A stretch of DNA of 64,000 nucleotides, from NCBI RefSeq assembly GCF_005222485.1, contig NZ_CP029078.1, forward strand, positions 4,491,501 to 4,555,500, in the 5' to 3' direction. The stretch is from Streptomyces griseoviridis (GTDB taxonomy: Bacteria > Actinomycetota > Actinomycetes > Streptomycetales > Streptomycetaceae). Positions 24,840 through 34,444 of the stretch are shown here, piece by piece. The notes beneath the pieces are model-generated. The model did no database searches. It had not been told where the DNA came from and saw only the letters and a list, made by a program, of their open reading frames with translations. Each line of letters starts with the position of its first letter. Position 1 is the first letter of the stretch. Both the position numbers and the translations under genes were made by a program.

Positions 24840-25297
24840 GGCGGCCCGGCCGGTCCAGCGCGGTGCTGGCCTGCGCGCTGGCCGGGGCGTTCGCTCTGAC
24901 CGCGTGCGGCGGCTCGGGCGACGACAGCAAGGCCGCACTGTCCGTCAGCTCCGCCTACATGCCGCAGCCCGTCTCCGAGATGGCGGCCGGTTTCCTCACC
25001 GTCGCCAACAAGGGCGGTACCGCCGACCGGCTGACCTCCGTCACCAGCGACGTCGGCCCGGTCAGCGTGCACGAGACGGTCGGCCAGTCGATGCGCGAGG
25101 TCAAGGACCTCGACGTGCCCGCGCACGGCCGGCTCGTCTTCGAGAGCGGCGGCAACCACCTGATGTTCGACAAGCTGAAGCGGACGGTGCGGCAGGGCGA
25201 CACGATCGACGTCGAACTGCACTTCGCCACGTCCGGTGCCGTGAAGGTCGAGATGCCGGTGAAGCCCGCCACCTACCGGCCGGCGACCGGCCACTGA
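24836..25297 (+). CDS. PCuAC-type periplasmic copper chaperone lipoprotein
   Basis: 153 residues from the GTG at 24836. Lipobox LTAC with Cys24. The DUF461/PCuAC domain has the ligand set His79, Met86, His108 and Met110 (M-X21-H-X-M conserved; the first spacing is shorter than the classic H-X10-M). PCuAC hands Cu(I) to SCO or directly to CuA. Coupled to the SCO gene by a four-base overlap. Confidence 0.93.
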   Translation: MRRPGRSSAVLACALAGAFALTACGGSGDDSKAALSVSSAYMPQPVSEMAAGFLTVANKGGTADRLTSVTSDVGPVSVHETVGQSMREVKDLDVPAHGRLVFESGGNHLMFDKLKRTVRQGDTIDVELHFATSGAVKVEMPVKPATYRPATGH

Positions 25298-25310
25298 GGG
25301 AGGGACCACC

Positions 25311-27314
25311 TTGACGCAGACCATCACCCCCCGCGTGCGGACCCTGATGCTGCTGATCCTGGCCGTCACCGGCATGCTCCTCGCCGGTGCCGGACCGGCT
25401 TCCGCGCACGCCGCGCTGACCGGCAGCGACCCCGCCCAGGGGGTGGTGGTCGACAAGGCGCCGACCCAGGTCTCGCTCACCTTCTCCGAGCAGGTCGCGC
25501 TCTCCGACGCCTCACTGCGGGTCCTCGACCCCAAGGGCGCCCGCGTCGACACCGGGAAGCCCACCAACGTCAGCGGCACCACCTATGCCGTGCCGCTGCA
25601 CAGCGGGCTCGCCGACGGCACCTACACCGTCACCTACCAGGTGGTGTCCGCCGACAGCCACCCCGTCGCCGGCGCCTACACGTTCTCCGTCGGCGCCCCC
25701 TCGCAGACCACCGTCACGGCCGTCGGACAGGAGGTCGGCGGCGGGGTCGTCGGCTGGCTGTACGGCCTCGGACGGTATCTGTCGTACGCCGGCTTCATCG
25801 TCCTGGTCGGCGGCGCCACCTTCGTGCTCGCCTGCTGGCAGCGCGGCTCCGGGGCCCGTCCGGTGCAGCGTCTGGTCGTCTCCGGCTGGCTCTCGCTCAC
25901 CGTCGCCACCCTTCTGCTGCTGCTCCTGCGCGGCTCCTACACCAGCTCGGGCAAGGTCTCCGACGTCTTCGACCTGACCCTGCTCGGCCAGGTGCTCCAG
26001 ACCAAGACGGGCGCCGCGCTCGTCTCCCGGCTGCTGCTGCTCGCCGCCGCCGCGCTGTTCGTCGCCGTGCTGTTCGGCGCCTACGACAAGCGCGAGGACC
26101 AGGAGAAGCGCGACCTGACGTTCGGGCTGGCGATCGGCGGGGCCGTCGTCTCCGCCGGGCTCGCGGCGACCTGGGCGATGGCCGAACACGCCTCGACCGG
26201 ACTCCAGGCGGGCATCGCCATGCCGGTCGACGTGATCCATCTGCTGGCGGTCGCCGCCTGGCTCGGCGGGCTGTGCGCGCTGCTGGTCGCGCTGTACCGC
26301 TCGGACACGCCGATAGAGGCGTCCGCGGTGCACCGCTTCTCGCGGCTCGCGTTCGGCAGCGTCGTCGCGCTCGTCGCGACCGGCGTCTACCAGTCGTGGC
26401 GCCAGCTCGGCTCCTGGTCGGCCTTCACCGACACCCGGTACGGGCAGTTGCTGCTCGCCAAGATCGCCCTGGTCGCCGTCCTCGTCGGCATCGCCTTCTT
26501 CTCCCGCCGGTGGACGGGACGACTGGCAGAGACGGCCACGGGGGCGAAGGTGACTACGGAATCCGAGGCCGCCGCGTCCAAGGCCACCGCATCCAAGACC
26601 GGCGCCTCCAAAGCCACCGCATCCAAGACCGGCGCGCCCAAGACCGGCGCGCCCAAAGTCACCGCCTCCAAGACCACCGCATCCAAAGCCGGTGGCTCCG
26701 AGGTCGCCGGGTCGGCGCGGGCCGCTCAGCTCGCCCGGCAGCGGGTCGCCGTGGACACCGCGCGGCAGAAGCGGCAGCGGGACGCCGACCCCGACCGGTT
26801 CGGGCTGCGCCGCTCCGTGCTGGCCGAGGCCGCGGTCGCCGTGGTGCTGCTCGCCGTGACGACCGTCCTGACCCAGACCGAGCCGGGACGCACCGAGGAG
26901 GACGCGAAGGCGGCCAAGGCGTCGGCATCGTCGTCCCAGTCGTCGTCGGCGTCGGGCTCCGACCCCTCGGCCGGGGCGCTGACCCTGACGATGCCGTTCG
27001 ACACCGGCGGCAAGGACGGCAAGGGCGTCCTCTCCGTCGACCTCGACCCCGCGCGCGTGGGCGGCAACGAGATGCACGTCTACGTCCAACGGCCCAACGG
27101 CCGCGCCTTCGACGTCCCCGAGGTCAAGGTCGCCTTCACCCTCACCGCCAAGAAGATCGGTCCGCTGCCCGTGGTACCCGACCACATCACCACCGGGCAC
27201 TGGTCCGCCAACGGGGTACAGATCCCGATGGCCGGTGACTGGAAGGTCGCCGTGACCGTGCGGACCTCGGACATCGACCAGGTGACCGTCTCCAAGAACG
27301 CGCAGATCGGCTGA
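25311..27314 (+). CDS. CopC-CopD fusion copper transport protein
   Basis: 667 residues. A TTG start at 25311 is chosen because AGGGAGGG lies six bases before it. Signal peptide to about residue 32, mature N-terminus HAALTGSDPAQG: the CopC histidine. The CopC domain (about 33-130) is followed by eight or so membrane helices of CopD (about 145-400). A low-complexity linker of ASKTGASKAT-type repeats (about 420-465) and another helix lead to a C-terminal exported domain (about 555-665, YtkA-like). Copper uptake into the cytoplasm or membrane is the family role. Confidence 0.93.
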   Translation: MTQTITPRVRTLMLLILAVTGMLLAGAGPASAHAALTGSDPAQGVVVDKAPTQVSLTFSEQVALSDASLRVLDPKGARVDTGKPTNVSGTTYAVPLHSGLADGTYTVTYQVVSADSHPVAGAYTFSVGAPSQTTVTAVGQEVGGGVVGWLYGLGRYLSYAGFIVLVGGATFVLACWQRGSGARPVQRLVVSGWLSLTVATLLLLLLRGSYTSSGKVSDVFDLTLLGQVLQTKTGAALVSRLLLLAAAALFVAVLFGAYDKREDQEKRDLTFGLAIGGAVVSAGLAATWAMAEHASTGLQAGIAMPVDVIHLLAVAAWLGGLCALLVALYRSDTPIEASAVHRFSRLAFGSVVALVATGVYQSWRQLGSWSAFTDTRYGQLLLAKIALVAVLVGIAFFSRRWTGRLAETATGAKVTTESEAAASKATASKTGASKATASKTGAPKTGAPKVTASKTTASKAGGSEVAGSARAAQLARQRVAVDTARQKRQRDADPDRFGLRRSVLAEAAVAVVLLAVTTVLTQTEPGRTEEDAKAAKASASSSQSSSASGSDPSAGALTLTMPFDTGGKDGKGVLSVDLDPARVGGNEMHVYVQRPNGRAFDVPEVKVAFTLTAKKIGPLPVVPDHITTGHWSANGVQIPMAGDWKVAVTVRTSDIDQVTVSKNAQIG

Positions 27315-27322
27315 CACGCACC

Positions 27323-28609
27323 ATGCCCGACCAGTCCCTCCCGCAGACCCGCACCCCTGCGGAGCAGACGACCCCGGCCGAGCCGCCCGCCCCCGGCGGA
27401 CGGCTCTCCCGGCGCACCCTCCTCGGCACCGCGGGCGCCACCGGGCTCGTGCTCGGCGCGGCCGGCGGGGCCGTGGGGTACGCGGCCAGGCCCGCCGAGG
27501 CCACCCCGCTGACCTCGCTCGGCTCAGGGCGCGCGATGTTTCACGGGAAACATCAGCCCGGCATCACCGAGGGCCTCCAGGCCCGCGGCCACCTCGTCGC
27601 CTTCGACCTCACGGCGGGCGCGGGCCGCAAGGAGGCCGCCGCGCTGCTGCGCCGCTGGTCGGCGACGGCCGCGCGGCTGATGGCGGGCGAGACGGCGGCC
27701 CACGACGACACGGGCGTGGCGCGGGACGCGGGACCGTCCTCGCTGACCGTCACCTTCGGTTTCGGGCACAGCTTCTTCGCCAGGACCGGCCTCCAGAAGC
27801 AGCGCCCGGTGGCGCTCGACCCGCTGCCCGACTTCTCCTCCGACCGGCTCGACAGGAAGCGCAGCGACGGCGACCTGTGGGTGCAGATCGGCGCGGACGA
27901 CGCCCTGGTCGCCTTCCACGCGCTGCGCGCGCTCCAGAAGGACGCCGGGAGCGCGGCCCGGGTGCGGTGGCAGATGAACGGCTTCAACCGCTCGCCCGGC
28001 GCCACCGCCCACCCCATGACCGCCAGGAACCTGATGGGCCAGCTCGACGGCACCCGCAACCCGAAGCCGGCCGAGCCCGACTTCGACCAGCGGATCTTCG
28101 TGCCGTCGTCCGGCGAACCGTCCTGGATGGCGGACGGCTCCTACGCCGTCGTCCGCCGCATCCGGATGCTCCTGGACGACTGGGAGAAGCTCTCCCTCGC
28201 CGCCCAGGAAGGGGTCGTCGGGCGCCGCAAGGCGGACGGGGCCGCGCTGTCGGGCGGGTCGGAGACGACGGCGATGGACCTGGAGAAGACCGACGCCTCG
28301 GGCGATCTGGTCGTCCCGATCAACGCCCACGCGCGGATCACCCGGCCCGACCAGAACGGCGGGGCCGCGATGCTGCGCCGGCCGTTCTCCTTCCACGACG
28401 GCTTCGACGACGACGGCACCCCGGACGCGGGTCTGCTGTTCATCTGCTGGCAGGCCGACCCGCTGCGCGGTTTCGTCCCCGTGCAGCGCAAGCTCGACCG
28501 CGGTGACGCCCTCTCGAAGTACCTCCGCCACGAGGCCAGCGGCCTCTTCGCGGTGCCGGGCGGGGCGGCGCGGGGCGAGTACGTGGGGCAGCGGTTGCTG
28601 GAGGGGTAG
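27323..28609 (+). CDS. Dye-decolorizing (DyP) heme peroxidase, Tat-exported
   Basis: 428 residues, eight bases after the CopCD stop. Twin-arginine signal (RLSRRTLLGTAG, Arg30-Arg31) and hydrophobic core. The DyP domain has GQLDGTRNPKP (the GXXDG motif with catalytic Asp) and the proximal heme His in INAHARITRPDQN. EfeB-like secreted DyPs are known in Streptomyces next to copper chaperone genes, where they cooperate with copper oxidases. The 14 bases at 27538-27551 differ from parS at one position but encode a conserved FHGKHQ motif. Confidence 0.93.
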   Translation: MPDQSLPQTRTPAEQTTPAEPPAPGGRLSRRTLLGTAGATGLVLGAAGGAVGYAARPAEATPLTSLGSGRAMFHGKHQPGITEGLQARGHLVAFDLTAGAGRKEAAALLRRWSATAARLMAGETAAHDDTGVARDAGPSSLTVTFGFGHSFFARTGLQKQRPVALDPLPDFSSDRLDRKRSDGDLWVQIGADDALVAFHALRALQKDAGSAARVRWQMNGFNRSPGATAHPMTARNLMGQLDGTRNPKPAEPDFDQRIFVPSSGEPSWMADGSYAVVRRIRMLLDDWEKLSLAAQEGVVGRRKADGAALSGGSETTAMDLEKTDASGDLVVPINAHARITRPDQNGGAAMLRRPFSFHDGFDDDGTPDAGLLFICWQADPLRGFVPVQRKLDRGDALSKYLRHEASGLFAVPGGAARGEYVGQRLLEG

Positions 28610-28779
28610 GGGCCGGAGGGCCAGAAGGTCGGGGGCGGGTGCCGGGGTGCCAGGGGGTGCGCCGGGCGGACGGGACTGCGGCGGGGCGACGGCCTGGGGC
28701 GGCCGGGTGGGTTCACTCGGGGGAGGGGCGCTCGTGAGACCGGTGAGCCGTGGGGGCGTGCGCCCATTAGGGTGAGCCC

Positions 28780-29712
28780 ATGCCAGCGAGCTACGCGTAT
28801 CTCGGCCCCGAGGGCACCTTCACCGAAGTCGCCCTGCGCACGCTTCCCGAAGCGGCCACCCGGGCGCTGGTCCCGTACGTGTCCGTGCAGTCCGCGCTGG
28901 ACGCGGTCCGCGTCGGGGACGCCGAGGCCGCCTTCGTGCCGATCGAGAACTCCGTCGAGGGCGGCATCACCACCACCCTCGACGAACTGGTCGCGGGCAC
29001 CCCGCTGATGATCTACCGGGAGGTGCTGCTGTCGATCACCTTCGCGCTGCTGGTGCGGCCCGGCACCGAGCTGTCCGCGATCAAGACGGTCACCGCGCAC
29101 CCGGCGGCCCAGCCCCAGGTCCGCAACTGGCTGAAGGCCAACCTCCCGGACGCCCTGTGGGAGTCGTCGGCCTCGAACGCGGACGGCGCCCGGCTGGTCC
29201 AGGAGGGCCGCTACGACGCCGCCTTCGCGGGCGAGTTCGCCGCCGCCCGGTACGGCCTGACGGCCCTGGAGACCGGCATCCACGACGCCGAGAACGCCCA
29301 GACGCGGTTCGTGCTGGTCGGCCGCCCGGCCAGGCCCGCCGCCCCGACCGGCGCCGACAAGACGTCCGTCGTGCTGTGGCAGCGCGACGACCACCCCGGC
29401 ACCCTGCGCGACCTGCTCGGCGAGTTCGCCACCCGGGGCATCAACCTGATGCTGCTCCAGTCCCGGCCGACCGGCGCCGGCATCGGCAACTACTGCTTCT
29501 GCGTCGACGCCGAGGGCCACATCTCCGACCGTCGGGTCGCCGACGCGCTGATGGGGCTGAAGCGGATCTGCCTGGAGGTGCGTTACCTCGGCTCGTACCC
29601 GCGCGCGGACATCGGCGTGGACGGCGCGCGGCCGCTGCGCCCGGGGACGTCGGACGCCGAGTTCACCAAGGCGTCGGACTGGGTGGCCCGCTGCCAGGAC
29701 GGGCGTTTCTAG
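28780..29712 (+). CDS. pheA: Prephenate dehydratase
   Basis: 310 residues. Catalytic PDT domain (1-185): YLGPEGTFTEVAL, ADAVPIENS-like FVPIENSVEGGITTTLD, and the Thr in AQTRFVLVG. The C-terminal ACT domain (about 200-280) contains HPGTLRDLLGEFATRGINL and ESRP-type LLQSRPTGAGIGNYCFCVD, which bind phenylalanine for feedback inhibition. It makes phenylpyruvate for Phe synthesis. Separate from chorismate mutase, as usual in actinomycetes. Confidence 0.96.
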   Translation: MPASYAYLGPEGTFTEVALRTLPEAATRALVPYVSVQSALDAVRVGDAEAAFVPIENSVEGGITTTLDELVAGTPLMIYREVLLSITFALLVRPGTELSAIKTVTAHPAAQPQVRNWLKANLPDALWESSASNADGARLVQEGRYDAAFAGEFAAARYGLTALETGIHDAENAQTRFVLVGRPARPAAPTGADKTSVVLWQRDDHPGTLRDLLGEFATRGINLMLLQSRPTGAGIGNYCFCVDAEGHISDRRVADALMGLKRICLEVRYLGSYPRADIGVDGARPLRPGTSDAEFTKASDWVARCQDGRF

Positions 29713-30259
29713 CTCGTTTCCCGCCGGTCACACCTGTCCTACCTGTAGATTTTCGTTATCCACAGGAGTTATCCACAGGTTGGCTTCTCGACCTGGGGAC
29801 AAGTCGACAACAAAGTGCCACTCGGTCGACAAATCGGCTCCCGGTGCCCACAGGGCCCCACCTTCACGTCACTCACCCTTCGTCCACTCGTTTCCCCCTC
29901 GCCATCCTTTGGGGCGACCCATTTCCACCCGAAAGTGGGGGTGAATCCGGTTTGTGAGGGGAATTACACGGCACGCGACCTCGATTCGGAATGATCAATT
30001 CGAGTGTCCACAGATCTTCCACACACCCTGTGGATAACTTTTCCGGAGAGCGGTATCCCTGTGGACAACGAGGAGCCAAGTCCCTTTCTTCACAAGGGAT
30101 TCGGGTCGATCGCAGTCAACCGGGGGTCCGGTCGGTTACCCGTCCAGGGAGTCGGACGGCTTTTATTGACACGTTGCGCAATTCGCCCAAAACGTAACGT
30201 AAGCCATAGTTCGGAATGGCTGTCGTACAGCGTCAGTGCGCACCGGTAGCCTGGACCGT
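29713..30259. promoter_or_regulatory. DnaA-box region upstream of serS
   Basis: 547 non-coding bases, AT-rich for this genome. Exact DnaA boxes: TTATCCACA at 29756-29764 and 29769-29777 (plus), TGTGGATAA at 30029-30037 and TGTGGACAA at 30060-30068 (minus). A near box GTGTCCACA is at 30004-30012. The two pairs flank a stretch of about 225 bases. A TTGACA hexamer at 30166-30171 may belong to the serS promoter. From memory, a DnaA-box cluster (called D78) was described in the corresponding S. coelicolor cosmid. Confidence 0.75.
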
Positions 30260-31537
30260 GTGATTGACCTTCGCCTGCTCCGTGAGGACCCCGACCGTGT
30301 GCGCGCCTCCCAGCGCGCCCGTGGAGAGGACGTCGCGCTCGTCGACGCCCTCCTCTCCGCCGACGAGCGGCGCAGGTCGTCCGGCGTCCGCTTCGACGAG
30401 CTGCGCGCCGAGCAGCGGTCGCTCGGCAAGCTCATCCCCAAGGCCGACGCCGAGGAGAAGGCCGAGCTGCTGAAGCGGGCGAGCCAGCTCGCCGCCGACG
30501 TCAAGGCCGCCGACGCCGAGCGCGACGCGGCCGACACCGAGACCCAGCAGCTCCTGCTCCAGCTCGGCAACCTCGTCCACCCGGCCGTCCCGGTCGGCGG
30601 CGAGGAGGACTTCGTCACGCTTCAGACGCACGGCACCATCCGCGACTTCGGCGCCGAGGGCTTCGAGCCCAAGGACCACCTGGAGCTGGGCAAGCTGCTC
30701 GGCGCGATCGACGTCGAGCGCGGCGCGAAGGTCTCCGGCTCGCGCTTCTACTTCCTCACCGGCGTCGGCGCCCTGCTGGAGCTCGCCCTGGTGAACGCGG
30801 CGATCGCGCAGGCGACGGCGGCCGGCTTCACGCCGATGCTGACGCCGGCGCTGGTGCGCCCGCAGTCGATGGCGGGCACCGGCTTCCTCGGCCAGGCCGC
30901 GCAGGACGTCTACCACCTCGACAAGGACGACCTCTACCTGGTCGGCACCTCCGAGGTGGCCCTCGCCGCGTACCACATGGACGAGATCATCGACGCGGAC
31001 CGGCTGCCGCTGCGCTACGCGGGCTTCTCGCCCTGCTTCCGCCGCGAGGCCGGCTCGCACGGCAAGGACACCCGGGGCATCTTCCGCGTCCACCAGTTCG
31101 ACAAGGTCGAGATGTTCTCCTACGTCTCCCCCGACGACTCCGAGGCCGAGCACCAGCGCCTGCTGGAGTGGGAGAAGCAGTGGCTGACCTCGCTGGAGCT
31201 GCCGTTCCGCGTGATCGACGTCGCCAGCGGTGACCTCGGCTCCTCGGCGGCCCGCAAGTTCGACTGCGAGGCGTGGATCCCGACCCAGGGCAAGTACCGC
31301 GAGCTGACCTCGACGTCGGACTGCACCGAGTACCAGTCCCGCCGCCTGTCGATCCGGGTCCGCGACGGCAAGCAGACCAAGCCGCTGGCCACGCTGAACG
31401 GCACGCTGTGCGCCGTCCCGCGGACGATCGTCGCCCTCCTGGAGAACCACCAGCAGGCCGACGGCTCCGTGCGCGTGCCCGAGGTGCTGCGCCCCTACCT
31501 GGGCGGCCGCGAGGTACTGGAGCCGGTGGCCAAGTGA
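30260..31537 (+). CDS. serS: Seryl-tRNA synthetase
   Basis: 425 residues, GTG start at 30260 ([18 protein letters not shown]). N-terminal antiparallel coiled-coil arm to about 105 for the long variable arm of tRNA-Ser. Class II core: motif 2 [21 protein letters not shown] and motif 3 [18 protein letters not shown]. No Shine-Dalgarno is visible, so the mRNA may be leaderless. The stop overlaps the start of a HAD phosphatase gene. Confidence 0.98.
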   Translation: MIDLRLLREDPDRVRASQRARGEDVALVDALLSADERRRSSGVRFDELRAEQRSLGKLIPKADAEEKAELLKRASQLAADVKAADAERDAADTETQQLLLQLGNLVHPAVPVGGEEDFVTLQTHGTIRDFGAEGFEPKDHLELGKLLGAIDVERGAKVSGSRFYFLTGVGALLELALVNAAIAQATAAGFTPMLTPALVRPQSMAGTGFLGQAAQDVYHLDKDDLYLVGTSEVALAAYHMDEIIDADRLPLRYAGFSPCFRREAGSHGKDTRGIFRVHQFDKVEMFSYVSPDDSEAEHQRLLEWEKQWLTSLELPFRVIDVASGDLGSSAARKFDCEAWIPTQGKYRELTSTSDCTEYQSRRLSIRVRDGKQTKPLATLNGTLCAVPRTIVALLENHQQADGSVRVPEVLRPYLGGREVLEPVAK

Positions 31538-32352
31538 GCACGACCGGGCTCGCCTACCGGCTGATCGCGACGGACCTCGACGGCACGCTGCTGCGCTCCG
31601 ACGACACGGTCTCCGGGCGCACCCGTGACGCCCTCGCGGCGGCGACCGAGGCCGGCGCGGCGCACATCGTCGTCACCGGCCGCGCCGTCCCGTGGACCCG
31701 GCACGTCCTGGACGACCTCGGCTACGAGGGCCTGGCCGTCTGCGGTCAGGGCGCGCAGGTGTACCACGCGGGGGAGCACCGGCTGCTGACGTCGGTGACG
31801 CTCGACCGGCAGCTCGCGGGCGTCGCGCTGGCCAAGATCGAGGCCGAGGTCGGCCCGCTGCACCTGGCGGCGAGCCGGGACGGCCTGGACGGCGAGGTCC
31901 TGGTCGGCCCCGGATACGCGCTGGTCGGGAAGCTGCCGGTGCGGCCCCTCACCGACGTGGGCGACCTGTGGTCGGCCCCGCTGAACAAGATCTACATACA
32001 GCATCCGACGCTCTCCGACGACGAGTTGGCCGAGGCCGCCCGGCAGGCCGCGGGCGGCTTCGTGACCGTCGCGATGGCCGGCGCGGGCGTGGTGGAACTG
32101 CTGCCGCTCGGCCTGTCCAAGGCGACCGGCCTCTCCCTCGCGGCCCGCCGCCTGGGCCTGAAGGCCACGGACACCATCGCCTTCGGCGACATGCCCAACG
32201 ACATCCCGATGTTCGCCTGGGCCGCCCGGGGCGTGGCCATGGCCAACGCCCACGCCGAACTCCGCGCCGTCGCCGACGAGGTGACGACGTCGAACGACGA
32301 GGACGGCATCGCGAAGGTACTGGAGCACCTGCTGGCAGAGGCGGGCCGCTAG
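31534..32352 (+). CDS. Cof-type HAD phosphatase
   Basis: 272 residues from the GTG at 31534, overlapping the serS stop. HAD motif I is ATDLDGTLL, motif II VVTGR, motif III the Lys in [16 protein letters not shown], and motif [13 protein letters not shown]. The large C2 cap between motifs II and III makes it a Cof-type phosphatase of sugar phosphates or nucleotides. Coupling to serS is conserved as far as I recall; biological substrate unknown. Confidence 0.93.
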   Translation: MSTTGLAYRLIATDLDGTLLRSDDTVSGRTRDALAAATEAGAAHIVVTGRAVPWTRHVLDDLGYEGLAVCGQGAQVYHAGEHRLLTSVTLDRQLAGVALAKIEAEVGPLHLAASRDGLDGEVLVGPGYALVGKLPVRPLTDVGDLWSAPLNKIYIQHPTLSDDELAEAARQAAGGFVTVAMAGAGVVELLPLGLSKATGLSLAARRLGLKATDTIAFGDMPNDIPMFAWAARGVAMANAHAELRAVADEVTTSNDEDGIAKVLEHLLAEAGR

Positions 32353-32469
32353 CCCGCAGGGCCCAGCCCGCAGGGCGAGTGGCCCGCGGGGTGTCCCCCC
32401 GTGTCCCTCGTGTCGTCCTGCGTCCCCCGTGTTCGTGCGGGCGGGAGCGTGTCGCGCGGGACGGGGACG

Positions 32470-32694
32470 CTACCGGCGCCGCCACTTGCGGCGCCGGGCC
32501 TTGCTGAAGAACCAGCCCGCGGGCGGCTCGTCCGAGCGCCACGGCTGCGGTTCGGGTTGCTCGGTGCGCCAGCGCGCCGCGAGCATCCGGGCTCGGGCGG
32601 ACGGCTCGGTCGTCCCGGCGGAGCGTATGAAGTCCTCGTCCAGCACGACATCGTCCGGAGACTCGTCGTCGCGCCGGCCCGCCTCGTCTGCCAT
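32470..32694 (-). CDS. Small conserved basic-tailed protein
   Basis: 74 residues. Acidic first third (DDESPDDVVLDEDFIRSAGT), a Trp-containing middle (RARMLAARWRTEQPEPQPW) and a strongly basic end (FFSKARRRKWRRR). I recognise it as a Streptomyces conserved hypothetical at this locus; no function known. It probably is soluble and may bind nucleic acid or membrane by its tail (inference). Confidence 0.75.
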   Translation of the reverse strand: MADEAGRRDDESPDDVVLDEDFIRSAGTTEPSARARMLAARWRTEQPEPQPWRSDEPPAGWFFSKARRRKWRRR

Positions 32695-32803
32695 CCCCGT
32701 CCTCCCAGCCCGTTCTCCGCCGCCGTCCGCCCGTGTCGTCCCCTACGCCCAGTGTGCCCGCGCAGGGGTGAAGAACCCGTCAAGAACGGTCGTCACGGAC
32801 ATC

Positions 32804-33523
32804 TCACTCCTCGCCCGCCAGTGTCAGCGAGCGCAGCTTGTGGCCGGCGAACCAGGTGGCCAGGACGGTGACGACGACCAGCAGGACCGTTCCCGTGGTG
32901 AGTCCGACGTCCGAGGTCACCAGGTTGCCGCCGGCCACCTTGTGGGCGACCGCGAGCGACCACTGCTGGACGCTGAGGGTGCGCGCGCCGGGCACCAGGG
33001 AGCCGAACAGCGCCTCCCAGACCAGCGCGTAGACCAGGCCGAAGACGACCGCGTGCCGGGAGACCGTGCCAAGCAGCAGGAACAGCGCCGCGTAGGCGAT
33101 GGAGGAGACCAGCGCGGCCACCGTGTAGGCGACGGCGATCTGCTGGCCGTTGCCGTTGAGGATGAACCCGGCGATCAGGGTCGGCAGGGCCGAGAAGACC
33201 ATCGTCACGCCGATCGCCACGATCAGCTTGGTGAAGATGATCGTGGGCCGCTTCAGCGGCTTGGACAGCAGGTAGACGACGGAGCCGTCGTCGATCTCGG
33301 GGCCGATCGCGCCGGTGCCCGCGATGACGCCGATGATCGGCACCATCGTGGCGAGCGCGAGCCCGCCGAGGAGGTCGGCGGCGGTCTGGTCGTCGGCCCC
33401 GGCGAGGGCGCGCACCACCAGGGAGAGCGCGATGAGCAGCAGGGGCAGGGCGCCCAGGATGAGGGCCCGGCGGCGGCCGAGCAGGGCCCGGTAGGTGAGG
33501 CGGGCGACTGTGGGGTCGTACAT
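32804..33523 (-). CDS. ABC transporter permease
   Basis: 239 residues with six hydrophobic segments and the loop GPEIDDGSVVYLLSKPLKRPTI, typical of ABC-2 type membrane subunits. It is the last gene of a four-gene unit, nine bases after its ATPase partner. Substrate unknown; such pairs often export lipids, peptides or drugs. Confidence 0.9.
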   Translation of the reverse strand: MYDPTVARLTYRALLGRRRALILGALPLLLIALSLVVRALAGADDQTAADLLGGLALATMVPIIGVIAGTGAIGPEIDDGSVVYLLSKPLKRPTIIFTKLIVAIGVTMVFSALPTLIAGFILNGNGQQIAVAYTVAALVSSIAYAALFLLLGTVSRHAVVFGLVYALVWEALFGSLVPGARTLSVQQWSLAVAHKVAGGNLVTSDVGLTTGTVLLVVVTVLATWFAGHKLRSLTLAGEE

Positions 33524-33532
33524 CGTGGCCTC

Positions 33533-34444
33533 CTACGCCGTGACCAGGTAAGAGAAGACGGATTCGAGGGACTCGTCGGACGGCGACACCGTGAGCAGCC
33601 GGATGCCGTGGTCCTTGGCCACCCGGGGCAGCAGCGCGGTGAAGCGGCCGAAGTCGACGGCCTGGACGCGCAGCGCGCCCTCCGCGAGGTCGACCTCGAT
33701 GCCGGCCGTCGACGGGTCGGCGATCAGCGCGGCGGCCAGCGCCCGGTCGTCGCTGGAACGCACCAGGTAGCGGTGCGGCCGGTCGGTCATCAGGCGGCGG
33801 ATCTTGCGGAAGTCGCCGCTGGCCGCGTGCCGTCCGGCGACCATGACCTCGATGTGCCAGGCGAGTTGCTCGACCTCTTCGAGGATGTGCGACGAGAACA
33901 GCACGGTGCGGCCCTCGTCGCCCATCCGCCGCAGCAGTTCCATGAGCTGCATGCGCTGGCGCGGGTCCATGCCGTTGAAGGGCTCGTCGAGCAGCAGCAG
34001 CGACGGCTCGTGGACCAGGGCGCTGGCCATCTTCACGCGCTGGCGCATGCCCTTGGAGTACGTGGAGATCTTGCGGTCCTGCGCGTGCTCCATCTCGACG
34101 GTCGCGAGCGCCCGCTGGGCCTCCTTGTCGCCGAGGCCGTGGAGTTCGGCGTTGGCGACGACGAACTCGCGTCCGGTGAGGAAGTCGTACATCGCCTCGC
34201 GTTCGGGGACGACGCCGATGTGCCGGTAGATCTGCTCGTTGCGCCAGACCTGCCGGCCGTCGAGGGTGACGGAGCCGGTGGAGGGGGCGAGGAAGCCGCC
34301 CATCATGTTGAGGAGGGTGGACTTCCCGGCGCCGTTGGGGCCGAGCAGTCCGGTGACGCCGGGTCCGACGGTCATGGTGACGTCGTTGACGGCGACCACG
34401 TTGCCGAACCAGCGGGAGACGTGGTCGATGGAGAGGGTGGTCAC
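33533..34444 (-). CDS. ABC transporter ATP-binding protein
   Basis: 303 residues. Walker A GPNGAGKSTLL, Q loop GVVPEREAMYDFLTG, a degenerate signature (YSKGMRQRVKMASAL), Walker B LLLLDEPFNGMD and the His switch SSHIL. The C-terminal ~80 residues are the extension common in Streptomyces ABC-2 exporters. Its GTG overlaps the stop of the preceding permease. Confidence 0.95.
   Translation of the reverse strand: MTTLSIDHVSRWFGNVVAVNDVTMTVGPGVTGLLGPNGAGKSTLLNMMGGFLAPSTGSVTLDGRQVWRNEQIYRHIGVVPEREAMYDFLTGREFVVANAELHGLGDKEAQRALATVEMEHAQDRKISTYSKGMRQRVKMASALVHEPSLLLLDEPFNGMDPRQRMQLMELLRRMGDEGRTVLFSSHILEEVEQLAWHIEVMVAGRHAASGDFRKIRRLMTDRPHRYLVRSSDDRALAAALIADPSTAGIEVDLAEGALRVQAVDFGRFTALLPRVAKDHGIRLLTVSPSDESLESVFSYLVTA

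Noticed and set aside
27538..27551. GTTTCACGGGAAAC, one mismatch from parS
   Set aside because: Lies inside the DyP gene and encodes the conserved FHGKHQ motif; protein constraint explains it.
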